From positions 22,771 through 86,770 of the forward strand of contig CACZYP010000010.1 of assembly GCA_902785425.1 (NCBI GenBank): DNA of 64,000 nt, given 5' to 3'. The notes below the pieces were generated by a model. The model ran no database searches. It saw only the letters and a program-made list of their open reading frames with translations, and had not been told where the DNA came from. The DNA comes from an uncultured Ruminococcus sp. (lineage in GTDB: Bacteria > Bacillota > Clostridia > Oscillospirales > Acutalibacteraceae). Shown here one piece after another: positions 55,201 through 63,902 of the stretch. Every line of letters begins with the position of its first letter. The first letter of the stretch is position 1. The translations under genes and the position numbers were made by a program.

Positions 55201-55969
55201 TTATAACGTCGAGTACCATTTCTATATTTACGATGGCACCGATACTATCATGTTCCCCAGTACTTCCGAAAACAACATAAACTGGACTCCTACAAAAACA
55301 GGTACTTATACATTATATGTCAGTATCTATAATGTAAACGACAGATTCTCTATCGGCGGAGGCTCCAAGGAGTTCAATGTAACAGATGAACCCACTAATA
55401 CTGTAACTATCTACTACAAAGGCTACAGCACACCGAACATTCACTATCAGGTAGGCAACGGCTCCTGGACAGCTGTTCCCGGTGTTGCAATGGAAGCTGC
55501 AAACGAAGTTTCCGGCTGCACACACAAGTATACGATCGACCTCGGCGATGCAGCATATGCAAACGTATGCTTCAACGACGGTCACGGCAACTGGGACAGC
55601 AGAAACGGCGCTAACTACTACTTCACAAGCGGCGTTTACAAGTTTGAAAACGGCAATATCACTTCTCTTAATGATACGCTTATCCCGAGCCTTACATTTT
55701 CTAAAAAGATCATCCCCAACGGTGAATCAACAGATATAACATGCAGCGTAATCGGCGGCACTGCACCGTACACTTACAAATTCACTTATTATTATGAAGG
55801 CGTTGAGCAGTATCCCGGCGAGCGTGTATTACAGAATACATCTTCTGACAATACAGTTACTATGTCTTCGTTCTTCCTGACCGGCGACTATACCATCAGA
55901 GCATATGTTACCGATGCAAACGGAAAAACAGCAGTAGCTTCCGACTTGATAACTTATTTGATCCCGTAA
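52286..55969 (+). CDS. Secreted papain-like (C1) peptidase with two CBM25 modules
   Basis: 1227 residues with a signal peptide ending near TAFAAE. The C1 peptidase domain has Gln129, Cys135 (SLNSCVGWA), His323 (GGHQMTLVGYND) and Asn356 (IANSWG). Val follows the catalytic Cys. Ig-like domains follow, then CBM25-like modules near 750-840 and 1035-1130 (IHYQVGNGSW, CFNDGHGNWDSRNG), and a C-terminal Ig-like domain. In place of the third CBM25 seen in gene 1 it ends with that Ig-like domain. AAGGAGG lies eight bases before the ATG. Confidence 0.9.
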   Translation: MNNLSKRVISIALASALITSVGTTAFAAETNETDSNTIASTQNDAYDWEYDENGNVIIDNSDMATGSKELDPDCIDDEHTISSVADYEEFAGIESDKKNGAVPCASGLPDAVDNSTNENSIYFPPIGDQVSLNSCVGWATTYYVYTYMANKAKGVPTTSDNIYSPIWIYNLTNNGVDSGTWDDFVMDTLKYAGAATINDVPIQTSKTPASNYRSWHAENDIWEHAAHNRITDYAYLNGTYYSNGNLYSTFTPVANFGTPITDAKDSDLDAMKTALNNGDILPISVYINSWNYSTIKSSDDPSVDNNFVGQLVAYQCNGSAGGHQMTLVGYNDNIWTDINNNGQIDNGEMGAFKIANSWGTNRGNDGFYWVAYDALNTVSAVPNFENGSYRNTIFRDAAVYYIEDKDYSSNAFLKYTLNTSNRFDAYVTVKATDKTTGAVYSERVNPYKFSRYQRFPYDERRLNYAGTNGESDGTMYYDLNNLIPDITTGTVSDYNWEITVNAYNSATYDSSVTIKELKFVNSEDGTEYDLTNGTQETITQTTRTYTANDVDLAGKLGLSITTDPESFVAPSAVKLKANAHGGVAPYQYSFEVVHNYHETMIDTGWTSNSYVDLPIDTNGSYKYTVSVKDAEGTVVTENDWDYVSDFTIYDLDTNTGIFSEIEEGNVGQTTTFKPSGNTNSNLLTSSNYKYTITRNGVSTQYTPTNSSDYSLAFTPAEGGCYTVNLKVTYKNKTLADLTETFYVTDGTPANAVKIYYKGYSTPNIHFCPENGSWTSVPGVAMTPDTSVSGCTHSYTIDLGSASYADVCFNDGHGNWDSRNGANYRFTSGVYKFENGNITNLGGGSSNLSASISMPSHVVLRGNKMPISCSATGGTAPYYYKFVKRSINGNQNENVIRNYSSDNTASVTGYTSPAYGSVEEDILSVYVMDSTGKVAKASEDLTNKYLISSLKTDKVSAVAGETVNLSCEVNDTLYNVEYHFYIYDGTDTIMFPSTSENNINWTPTKTGTYTLYVSIYNVNDRFSIGGGSKEFNVTDEPTNTVTIYYKGYSTPNIHYQVGNGSWTAVPGVAMEAANEVSGCTHKYTIDLGDAAYANVCFNDGHGNWDSRNGANYYFTSGVYKFENGNITSLNDTLIPSLTFSKKIIPNGESTDITCSVIGGTAPYTYKFTYYYEGVEQYPGERVLQNTSSDNTVTMSSFFLTGDYTIRAYVTDANGKTAVASDLITYLIP

Positions 55970-55985
55970 AACTGAAAACATGTAT

Positions 55986-56027
55986 AAGAGCTTTTACTTA
56001 TCCGAAAGGAATGTAAAAGCTCTTTTT
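55986..56027 (+). terminator. Terminator of papain-CBM25 gene 2
   Basis: AAGAGCTTTTAC pairs with GTAAAAGCTCTT, followed by TTTT. Between 56028 and 56209 only AT-rich sequence is seen. Confidence 0.85.
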
Positions 56028-56209
56028 AAATTGAAAACAAACGATAACTGTATATAAGTATTTTACACTAAAAACATTTCGTCGATTTGTTTATTATACA
56101 CAAACCTATCGCTTTGTTGGTATACTCTTGTCCATTATTCGTTAATATATAGAAAAACGATCAACTATCAGTCATACAAATGTACAAATAAATGAAAATA
56201 ATTAAATCT

Positions 56210-56253
56210 TTGTGCTTTTTATAGAATAGTTTTGTAAAAACAGGTATAATATA
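56210..56253 (+). promoter_or_regulatory. Papain-CBM25 regulon promoter, gene 3
   Basis: TTGTG (56210-56214), 7 bases, TAGAAT (56222-56227), 17 bases, TATAAT (56245-56250). It is identical in layout to the promoters at 52216 and 50182. Confidence 0.78.
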
Positions 56254-56278
56254 TCCATTCCAAAAAGGAGGAATTATA

Positions 56279-59200
56279 ATGAATAACTTATTCAAAAAGG
56301 TTGTATCATTGTCTCTTGCTTCGGCGCTTATTTTATCTGCCTCTTCGGCAGCGCTTGCAGCAGAGGTAGACGATGCTTCCGAAAACACACTCAACGGTGC
56401 TGACAGCACTGCAAACGACAGCATCTACCCCGATGATCTCAGCGATGAAGAACTGCTCAGGTGGGAGCGTGAGTACTTCGCAGATTACGAGACTGATGTG
56501 CAGATCAGTGAAAGCGGCGATATCGACGAAGATCATATCGTTACATCTGTAGAGGATTACAACGATCTCACAAAGCCGGGCAGTAATCGCAAAAGCAATG
56601 CGAAAGTTCCCAACAGCGCATCTATTCCCGACGAGTGCGACAACTCGACAAACGAGAACTCTTGTTTCTTCCCCGCTGTAGGCGATCAGATAGGCGGTTC
56701 CTGCTGCTCTTGGGCAACAACTTACTATCTGTACACTTACATGATGAATAAGACCCGCAACGTTACAACAACTCCGAGCAACACTTATTCACCTATCTGG
56801 ACATTCAACTTCGTTAACAACGGTGCTGACGAAGGCGCATGGGAAAACAAGATCTTCAGCATGATGGACACTCTCGGCGTTGCAAAGGTTGAGGACGTTC
56901 CGCTCATCAACAACATTTATGACTGGCACGCAACAGGCGACATCTGGGCTAAGGCTTCCGAGAACCGTATCTCCAACTACTACATGTTCGCTCCGTCCTC
57001 TACAACAGGCGAAAACGGAAACGTTGTATGGTATCCCGTTGATACACACGGTACGCCTATCACAAGCGCTAAGGACAGCGACCTTGACGCTATGAAAACA
57101 GCGCTCAGCGACGGCAATATCTTCTCTTTCTGGTCTTACGTCTTCTCCTGGGATCTCAAGACGATCAAGGCAAGCAATGATCCCGGTGTTGACAACCGCT
57201 TTGTAGGTCAGTACGCAGTTTCCAGTGAGATCGGTACAGACGGCAGCCACGAAATGACTATCGTAGGCTACAACGATAACATCTGGATCGACGCAAACGA
57301 CAATAATCAGGTAGACGAAGGCGAAATGGGCGCATTCAAGATCGCCAATTCCTGGGGTGCAGGATACAGAAACGGCGGTTTCTGCTGGGTAGCTTATGAC
57401 GCTCTCAACAAGATATCTGCTGTTCCCGGCGTTGAATCTCCTTCCAACAGATACACTATCTTCGGCCGTGTTACTGCTATCGTTCTTGAAGACAAGAACT
57501 ACAGCTCCGGTCTTTTAGTTAAAGCTGTTCTTAACACAGCAAACAGAGGCGAGACAGTTGTAAGCATCAATGCTGAAAACAAAGAAACAGGCGCTGTTAC
57601 AAGACGTTTTGTAGGTCCTCACAACATCATGGGCTTTGACGGCACATCGAACAACGCTAACTTGAACTATGCAGGTTCAACAGGCGCATGCGACGGTACG
57701 ATGTACTTCGACCTCAATAATGTCATTTCCGACATTACAGCAGATCAGGTTACCGATTACAACTGGGAAGTACAGATAACCGCACCTAACTCCCCTGTTG
57801 TTGTTAAGGAGCTTAAATTTGTTGATACAGTAAACAATAACGAGATCGATCTTACAGACGGCACTCAGGAAACTCTCACAAACACAACAAAAACATACGT
57901 AATAGAAAATGGCGAGCTTGCTTTAGACGTAACTACCGACCCGACATACTATAATGCTCCTTCGGTCATCACTGTAAATGCAAAAGCAAGAGGCGGCGTT
58001 GCTCCGTATCAGTACCGTTTTGAGCAGGTATACGATTATCATAACGAAACGCTCCTCAGCGATTGGACATCATCTTCTTCTGTTACTGTTCCGATAAACG
58101 ATCAGGGTTCCTACAGATTCCAGGTTACAGTAAGAGACGCAGAAGGTACAGAAGTAGTTAAAAAGATCGGCACTTACGTTTCTGATTTCTGGATCTACGA
58201 TCTTGATACGAACACAGGCGTTTCTTCTGAGATCGAAGAGGGTAATGTAGGTCAGACAACTACGTTCAAGCCTACAGGAAGCATGAATTCAAACGTTCTC
58301 ACAGCAGCAAACTTCAAGTACACGATCACAAAGAACGGTGTTTCCACACAGTACGATCCCACAAACTCTTCCGACTACTCTCTTGACTTCACTCCTACAG
58401 AGGGCGGCTGCTACACTGTAAATCTTAAAGTTACATATAACAACAAGACTCTTGCTGACCGCACAGAAACATTCTATGTAACAGACGGCGCACCCGCAAA
58501 CGCAATTAAAATCTACTACAAGGGCTTCAATACACCGAACATTCACTACCGTCCCGAGAACGGAAGCTGGACTTCTGTTCCCGGCGTTGCAATGACTCCC
58601 GATACATCTGTTTCGGGCTGCACACACAGCTACACAATTTATCTTAACGACAACGCTTCTTACGCTGAGGTTTGCTTCAACGACGGCCACAACAACTGGG
58701 ACAGCAGAAACGGCGCTAACTACCGTTTCAACAAGGGCGTTTATAAGTTTGAAAACGGCAATATCACAAGCATCGGCAGTGTAAGCGACATGAACGTAAC
58801 TCTTTCGCTTCCGGGTCATGTTCTTCTCAGCGGCGACAAAATGCCGATCTCCGCATCGGTTACAGGCGGTACAGCTCCGTACTACTTCAAGTTCGGCTTT
58901 AAAAAAGCAGACGACACAACAGGCGGATATACAACAAAATATTCTTCCGACAACACATCTGTCGCAAGCTGCAGCACAGCTCCTTACTCATTCGACTATG
59001 ATGAAACTATCACAGCTTACGTTATGGACTCCACAGGTAAGGTTGCTCAGGTTTCCGAAAATGTCAACTACAAGTCTCTCAACGCAGTTGTAAAAGCAAA
59101 TAAGACTTCTATCGAGCCGGGCGAGACTGTACAGATCTCTTTTGAAGCAAATGGCACGATCTACGATCTCCACTGCTATTCTTACACAGTATATGACAAC

Positions 59201-59635
59201 GACAACAACTACCTGGGAATGATCTCTGCAGATTCCAACAGCGTTGCTGAGTGGACTCCCACAGAGGCAGGCACTTACCGTATTACAGGTTCTCTTTATA
59301 ACACCGGTGCAAGATTCTCTTCCGGCTATGCAGAGGGTACATTCACTGTAGGCGATGTAAACACTGTTACGATCTACTACAAGGGCTATTCTAACCCGAA
59401 CATACACTATCAGGTAGGCAACGGCTCCTGGACATCTGTTCCCGGTGTTGCTATGGAAGCTACAAACGAAGTTTCCGGCTACACTCACAAGTACACGATC
59501 AACCTCGGCGATGCAACATACGCAAACGTATGCTTCAACGACGGTCACGGCAACTGGGACAGCAGAAACGGCGCTAACTACTACTTCACACAGGGAACAT
59601 ACAAGTTCTCCAACGGTCAGATCACAGCAATGTGA
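56279..59635 (+). CDS. Secreted papain-like (C1) peptidase with two CBM25 modules
   Basis: 1118 residues with a signal peptide ending near AALAAE. The peptidase domain has Gln137, Cys142 (GGSCCSWA), His324 (GSHEMTIVGYND) and Asn357 (IANSWG); compared with its paralogues one residue is missing between Gln and Cys. CBM25-like modules lie near 740-840 and at the C-terminus (about 1030-1118), the second ending the protein with ITAM as in gene 1. Long blocks (IEEGNVGQTTTFKP, FYVTDG) are almost identical to gene 2, pointing to tandem duplication. Confidence 0.9.
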   Translation: MNNLFKKVVSLSLASALILSASSAALAAEVDDASENTLNGADSTANDSIYPDDLSDEELLRWEREYFADYETDVQISESGDIDEDHIVTSVEDYNDLTKPGSNRKSNAKVPNSASIPDECDNSTNENSCFFPAVGDQIGGSCCSWATTYYLYTYMMNKTRNVTTTPSNTYSPIWTFNFVNNGADEGAWENKIFSMMDTLGVAKVEDVPLINNIYDWHATGDIWAKASENRISNYYMFAPSSTTGENGNVVWYPVDTHGTPITSAKDSDLDAMKTALSDGNIFSFWSYVFSWDLKTIKASNDPGVDNRFVGQYAVSSEIGTDGSHEMTIVGYNDNIWIDANDNNQVDEGEMGAFKIANSWGAGYRNGGFCWVAYDALNKISAVPGVESPSNRYTIFGRVTAIVLEDKNYSSGLLVKAVLNTANRGETVVSINAENKETGAVTRRFVGPHNIMGFDGTSNNANLNYAGSTGACDGTMYFDLNNVISDITADQVTDYNWEVQITAPNSPVVVKELKFVDTVNNNEIDLTDGTQETLTNTTKTYVIENGELALDVTTDPTYYNAPSVITVNAKARGGVAPYQYRFEQVYDYHNETLLSDWTSSSSVTVPINDQGSYRFQVTVRDAEGTEVVKKIGTYVSDFWIYDLDTNTGVSSEIEEGNVGQTTTFKPTGSMNSNVLTAANFKYTITKNGVSTQYDPTNSSDYSLDFTPTEGGCYTVNLKVTYNNKTLADRTETFYVTDGAPANAIKIYYKGFNTPNIHYRPENGSWTSVPGVAMTPDTSVSGCTHSYTIYLNDNASYAEVCFNDGHNNWDSRNGANYRFNKGVYKFENGNITSIGSVSDMNVTLSLPGHVLLSGDKMPISASVTGGTAPYYFKFGFKKADDTTGGYTTKYSSDNTSVASCSTAPYSFDYDETITAYVMDSTGKVAQVSENVNYKSLNAVVKANKTSIEPGETVQISFEANGTIYDLHCYSYTVYDNDNNYLGMISADSNSVAEWTPTEAGTYRITGSLYNTGARFSSGYAEGTFTVGDVNTVTIYYKGYSNPNIHYQVGNGSWTSVPGVAMEATNEVSGYTHKYTINLGDATYANVCFNDGHGNWDSRNGANYYFTQGTYKFSNGQITAM

Positions 59636-59642
59636 TAAGACT

Positions 59643-59685
59643 AAAAAGTGCTTTCGCTTTGAAAAAAGCGGAAGCACTTTTTTTA
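59643..59685 (+). terminator. Terminator of papain-CBM25 gene 3
   Basis: AAAAAGTGCTTTCGCTTT pairs with AAAGCGGAAGCACTTTTTT, a long stem ending in a T-run. Confidence 0.9.
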
Positions 59686-59690
59686 ATAGA

Positions 59691-59736
59691 AAATTGAAAA
59701 TGGAAAATGGAAAATTTCGGAGTCGCTTCGCTCCTG
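59691..59736. repeat. Dispersed intergenic repeat, family 2, copy 6
   Basis: AATTGAAAATGGAAAATGG is followed by the hairpin GGAGTCGCTTCGCTCC. It is close to copy 2, which reads the other way. Confidence 0.65.
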
Positions 59737-59812
59737 TTTTATAATTGTACAGCTATTCAATATAGAAAATTTTTGTATCACAAGATTTTGCACTTATCGG
59801 AAATATTTTCAA

Positions 59813-59841
59813 TTGACATTTGCATTTTGTTGTGATATGAT
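59813..59841 (+). promoter_or_regulatory. Promoter of the XRE-S24 / polymerase cassette
   Basis: TTGACA (59813-59818), 17 bases, TATGAT (59836-59841), about 60 bases before the repressor start. No clear operator palindrome was found. Confidence 0.7.
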
Positions 59842-59900
59842 GTATTTATAATAGTTCAAGGCACAAGAAAATACATATTCGCAATAAAGGAGATGCTGTT

Positions 59901-60746
59901 ATGAACAATAGTAAAAAACGCACTGAAAATACAGATGTAAAAACGATCGACAGTATCGAGAAGAAAAACATCTCCGTAGTTTGCAAAAGCATAAAATACT
60001 ACAGAGAAAAGCTCGGAATGGAGCAAAAGGAGCTTGGGCAGCGTGTAGGCGTTATCGGCAACTCCATAAGCAACTGGGAAAACGGAAGATCACGTCCCGA
60101 TGTTGACACGCTTCCGCTTATCTGCAAAGCGCTGGGTATCACAATGTACGAGCTTTACAATGAAGACGACCCGATGCACCGCCACAGCAAAAGAGAACAG
60201 CTTCTTCTTGAAGATTACCGCACACTTTCGGAAGAGCATAAGTATGTTGTAGATAATACGATAAGGTCATTAAAACATATCGAATCATTGGCAGAATGCC
60301 CGGATATCAAGGAACTTATACATTACAGCCGCTCTCTTGCAGCAGGAATCGGCGACCCGACGGAATTTGACGATGACGGAGAGCCGATATATCTCTACTT
60401 GTCACCAGAAGTCGCTAAGGCAGACTGCGTATTCACGGTAAACGGAGACAGTATGGAACCAAAATACCACGACGGTGATCTTCTGCTTGTGCAGCGTTAT
60501 CCGAACTGCCCGAAACCAAAACCCGGCGACGTAGGCGCATTTATCGTAGGCAACGAGACATACGTCAAGCAGTACGAACGTGACGGTCTGCATTCATTCA
60601 ACGAAAATTACAGCACTATGGTTTTTCAGGACTGGGACAACGTTTTCTACATAGGCAAGGTCCTCGGCGTCATCGACGAATACAAGGACATCGCAACCAT
60701 CGAAGATACTGCAAGATATTATTCCGTACACGAGAAAAGATCCTGA
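59901..60746 (+). CDS. XRE-S24 self-cleaving repressor (LexA/CI-like)
   Basis: 281 residues. Residues 27-82 are an XRE helix-turn-helix (QKELGQRVGVIGNSISNWEN). The C-terminal S24 peptidase domain has the nucleophile Ser184 (NGDSMEPKYHDGD) and general base Lys223 (ETYVKQY), with a likely cleavage site at Ala148-Gly149. Such proteins repress until RecA filaments trigger self-cleavage. It lies 13 bases upstream of the Y-family polymerase, so it may control that cassette or play a UmuD-like role. AAAGGAG precedes the start by nine bases. Confidence 0.92.
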   Translation: MNNSKKRTENTDVKTIDSIEKKNISVVCKSIKYYREKLGMEQKELGQRVGVIGNSISNWENGRSRPDVDTLPLICKALGITMYELYNEDDPMHRHSKREQLLLEDYRTLSEEHKYVVDNTIRSLKHIESLAECPDIKELIHYSRSLAAGIGDPTEFDDDGEPIYLYLSPEVAKADCVFTVNGDSMEPKYHDGDLLLVQRYPNCPKPKPGDVGAFIVGNETYVKQYERDGLHSFNENYSTMVFQDWDNVFYIGKVLGVIDEYKDIATIEDTARYYSVHEKRS

Positions 60747-60759
60747 TCGGAATTGTACT

Positions 60760-62157
60760 ATGAAGCATATTTATATCTGTATCGATCTGAAATCCTTTTA
60801 CGCTTCCGTTGAATGTGTAGACAGAGGGCTTGATCCGCTGAAAGCGAAGCTGCTCGTAGCCGACGAAAGCCACACCGACAAAACGATCTGCCTTGCTGTC
60901 TCCCCCGCTCTGAAAGCTATCGGCGTATCGTCAAGGCCGAGACTTTTTGAAGCCAAAAGAACGATAAGCGGCTATGAAAAACGTTTCAATGCAAAGGTGG
61001 ATTATATCATTGCCGTTCCGAGAATGGCTGAATACAAGCGTATTTCGGCGCAGATCTATTCCATTTATCAGCGCTACGCTTCCCCCGATGATATCCATAT
61101 CTACAGCATCGACGAATGCTTTATCGACTGCACGCCGTATCTGCACATATACGAAAGTGAAGCTGCAAGAACTCATAAGCACCCGGCGCACGTTATGGCT
61201 ATGACCATGATACGTGATGTTCTGAAAAGCACGGGCATCACTGCAACAGTCGGTATAGGAACGAATCTTTATCTTGCCAAAGTGGCTATGGATATAGTCG
61301 CAAAAAAAGCGCCGCCCGACAAGGACGGCGTAAGGGTTGCGGAGCTTAACGAAGAAAGCTACCGTTATTTGCTGTGGGATCACACTCCGCTGACCGATTT
61401 CTGGCAGATAGGCGCAGGCAAAGCACGAACTCTGAACAAGGCCTATATGTTCACAATGGGCGATATCGCCGCACACTCACAGTGGGACGAAGAGTGGTTT
61501 TACAAAGCGTTCGGGATTGACGGTGAAATAATAATAGATCACGCATGGGGTATCGAACCAGTTACAATGAAGGATATCAAGTCGTATCACTCCGATAATC
61601 ATTCTCTCTCAACGGGGCAAGTTCTCAGAAGACCGTACAATTTCGATGAGGCACGCAATATTTTTCTTGAAATGACCGACTCGCTTTGCTGCGACATGTT
61701 TACTAAAAACATCATGTCAAAAGAGTTCAACTGGTGGGCAGGCTACGACCCGAAAAGCCTTGATATCAATCCCGATTACAAAGGCGAGCTTGCGTTTGAT
61801 TTTTACGGAAGACTTCACCCGAAGCACTCAAACGGCACTGTAAGGCTCAGAAATACGACTAATCTGATGAAAGAGATCGAGCCGTTTATGCTGTCCTCTT
61901 TCGATCAAAGAACAGATCACAGCCTGCTCTTTCGGCGCTTTACGGTATGCGCCGAAAAGATCGAATACAATAACGGATTGCTGCAATTTGATATGTTCAC
62001 CAACTACGAGCAGCAGGAAAAAGAACATCGTTTACAGCAGGCGATGCACAGTGTGAGGGGCAAATACGGAGCAAACGCTGTGTTCAAGGGAAACGATCTG
62101 CTTGAAGGCGCCACACGGCTCGAACGCAACGAACAGATAGGCGGACACAAAGCATAA
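60760..62157 (+). CDS. Y-family DNA polymerase (UmuC/ImpB-like)
   Basis: 465 residues. The catalytic acids are Asp9 (CIDLKSFYASVE) and Asp118-Glu119 (YSIDECFID). The thumb and little-finger regions follow (VGIGTNLYLAKVAMDI, STGQVLRRPY). It performs error-prone synthesis across DNA damage. It is coupled to an S24 repressor, as in many mobile-element and chromosomal SOS cassettes of Firmicutes. Only GGAA is seen upstream, so translation may depend on the upstream gene. Confidence 0.92.
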   Translation: MKHIYICIDLKSFYASVECVDRGLDPLKAKLLVADESHTDKTICLAVSPALKAIGVSSRPRLFEAKRTISGYEKRFNAKVDYIIAVPRMAEYKRISAQIYSIYQRYASPDDIHIYSIDECFIDCTPYLHIYESEAARTHKHPAHVMAMTMIRDVLKSTGITATVGIGTNLYLAKVAMDIVAKKAPPDKDGVRVAELNEESYRYLLWDHTPLTDFWQIGAGKARTLNKAYMFTMGDIAAHSQWDEEWFYKAFGIDGEIIIDHAWGIEPVTMKDIKSYHSDNHSLSTGQVLRRPYNFDEARNIFLEMTDSLCCDMFTKNIMSKEFNWWAGYDPKSLDINPDYKGELAFDFYGRLHPKHSNGTVRLRNTTNLMKEIEPFMLSSFDQRTDHSLLFRRFTVCAEKIEYNNGLLQFDMFTNYEQQEKEHRLQQAMHSVRGKYGANAVFKGNDLLEGATRLERNEQIGGHKA

Positions 62158-62169
62158 AGCGGTGATATT

Positions 62170-62388
62170 ATGAACGATAACACCTACGATGATATAGGCA
62201 ATATTAGTAAACCCGAAAATTTCGATCATACCGATGTCATAACACAAGGCAGACCCATACACGAAAAGTATGATGAGTTTTACCAAAAGCACCCGTTCAT
62301 GTCGATATCAAAGCGGGCAAAGATATTCGCCCCGTTCGACGCACTGAAAGGTTTCAGCGAGCCCGATGAAGAAGAAGACATTTCTTAA
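62170..62388 (+). CDS. Small protein accompanying the Y-family polymerase
   Basis: 72 residues, acidic at both ends, with a conserved-looking centre HPFMSISKRAKIFAPFDALK. Short proteins with an xMSxxxRAKIFxPFxALK block often sit directly after UmuC-like genes in clostridia; their role is unknown. It starts 12 bases after the polymerase stop. Confidence 0.7.
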   Translation: MNDNTYDDIGNISKPENFDHTDVITQGRPIHEKYDEFYQKHPFMSISKRAKIFAPFDALKGFSEPDEEEDIS

Positions 62389-62448
62389 CGCAGTTTGTCA
62401 TCTTCCAATATACAGAACAGAAAAGCCATAAAAAGGAGCGTCGGTCTT

Positions 62449-63270
62449 ATGGATCAATTATCACTATTCCCCGAAGAACCTGCCGCTGCGGTTACAGTAA
62501 CATGGAATCCGTGGCACGGCTGCACAAAGATCTCCCCCGGCTGCTATAACTGCTACGTTTACCGCAGAGACGCCGAATACGGCAAGGATTCAAGCATCGT
62601 AAGCAAAACGAAGGCTTTCAATATGCCCGTCTCGATACACCGCACGGGCGAACACAAAGGGCAGTACAAATATCCGGGCGGCACCACATTCATGACATGC
62701 TTTACATCAGACTTCTTTCATAAAGACGCTGACGACTGGAGAATACAAGCCTGGCAGATAATAAAAACACGCTCCGACTGCTTCTTCTTTATGGTGACGA
62801 AGCGCCCGGAGCGTATCAAAGAAAGCCTGCCTTCCGATTGGAACGACGGCTATCCGAATGTTGAAATAAGCTGCACCTGTGAAAACCAGGCCATGGCAAA
62901 CAAAAGACTTCCCGTATTTCTCAGTCTGCCGATAAAGCACAAATCTATAATACATGAACCGATGCTTGAAAAGATCGATATCCGCCCGTTTCTGAAACAA
63001 TATCACAACGAGATAGAATCGGTTTCCGTTGGCGGCGAATCGGGTCCCAATGCACGGCTGTGCGATTTTGCATGGGTGCTTGACAGCCATTTGCAGTGCA
63101 TGGAATACGGCGTTGACTTCCACTTTCACCAGACCGGTGCAAACTTCAAAAAGGGCAGCAAAATATATGAGATACCGAGAGAGATGCAGCATACGCAGGC
63201 GAAAAAAGCAGGACTTGATACACACAAAGGTGTACTGCTGAGCTGCGAGGCGTATTGCACAAAAGAATGA
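62449..63270 (+). CDS. DUF5131 family protein (phage Gp37-like)
   Basis: 273 residues. TWNPWHGCTKISPGCYNCY carries a Cys cluster (Cys25, Cys32, Cys35) typical of DUF5131, proteins of unknown activity thought to be related to radical SAM enzymes. Later blocks (FMVTKRPERI, SVGGESGPNARLCDFAWV) fit the family. I start at ATG 62449, with AAAAGGAG ten bases upstream; a TTG at 62395 has no such site. It is the last gene of the SOS-like cassette. Its stop codon lies within the terminator stem. Confidence 0.85.
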   Translation: MDQLSLFPEEPAAAVTVTWNPWHGCTKISPGCYNCYVYRRDAEYGKDSSIVSKTKAFNMPVSIHRTGEHKGQYKYPGGTTFMTCFTSDFFHKDADDWRIQAWQIIKTRSDCFFFMVTKRPERIKESLPSDWNDGYPNVEISCTCENQAMANKRLPVFLSLPIKHKSIIHEPMLEKIDIRPFLKQYHNEIESVSVGGESGPNARLCDFAWVLDSHLQCMEYGVDFHFHQTGANFKKGSKIYEIPREMQHTQAKKAGLDTHKGVLLSCEAYCTKE

Positions 63271-63298
63271 GCCATATTTCTACGGCTCATTCTTTTCT
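63262..63298. terminator. Bidirectional terminator between the DUF5131 and DinB-fold genes
   Basis: AAAGAATGAGCC pairs with GGCTCATTCTTT, with A and T runs on the two sides. Confidence 0.85.
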
Positions 63299-63822
63299 TA
63301 TTTCGTTATCTGTCCCTTGCGGTATCTGCCGAACAGAATACCATCATCAACGTATTTATCGGCCTGAGATACCCACATCGGGAATTTGCCCGTTGCGATA
63401 GCTGTCTGTCCGTTAAGCATTCCCGTGTGGAACGAGATATGGCGGAACTGGCGCAGAACAAGCTCTAATCTTGTACGGTCGCACTTTTCGGGACATTCAT
63501 ACAGCATGTCATCGGTAAGCGAGTCGAGATAGTCATAAGTTTTCTGCTCTACCTGATCGAGATATGCAAGAAGCTGCTCGTCGGAAAGAACAACGGAAGT
63601 CGGATTATCGGGGTTGTCCATTCCCGTCTCATGAAACGGAGGCTCTTCATAAACACAGGGATTTATGAACCATTTATCGGCAGAATGCAGCGCATGATAT
63701 ACCCATCTCCAGCAAGGCGCACCGCAACAAATGGCGTCTCTGTCGTACGTCTGAATAGAAGTTCTTATATTAAGGAAATTCGGTATTACCATATCCTTGA
63801 TCACCATACACAGATCGTTCAT
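63298..63822 (-). CDS. DinB-superfamily protein
   Basis: 174 residues, mainly helical. His43 (WVYHALHSADKWF), His128 and His132 (FRHISFHTGML) fit the metal site of the DinB/YfiT four-helix fold, whose members include thiol S-transferases and many uncharacterised proteins. I start at ATG 63822, nine bases after AAAGGAG. A longer open frame reaching 63948 would begin inside MITE-like copy E and is rejected. The substrate is unknown. Confidence 0.8.
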   Translation of the reverse strand: MNDLCMVIKDMVIPNFLNIRTSIQTYDRDAICCGAPCWRWVYHALHSADKWFINPCVYEEPPFHETGMDNPDNPTSVVLSDEQLLAYLDQVEQKTYDYLDSLTDDMLYECPEKCDRTRLELVLRQFRHISFHTGMLNGQTAIATGKFPMWVSQADKYVDDGILFGRYRKGQITK

Positions 63823-63902
63823 TATGGCTCTCTCCTTTGATCCTGAAAATGATTGAAAATGCTTATCAAGAATTATATCACTAAAATTCATATTTGTCAA
63901 TA

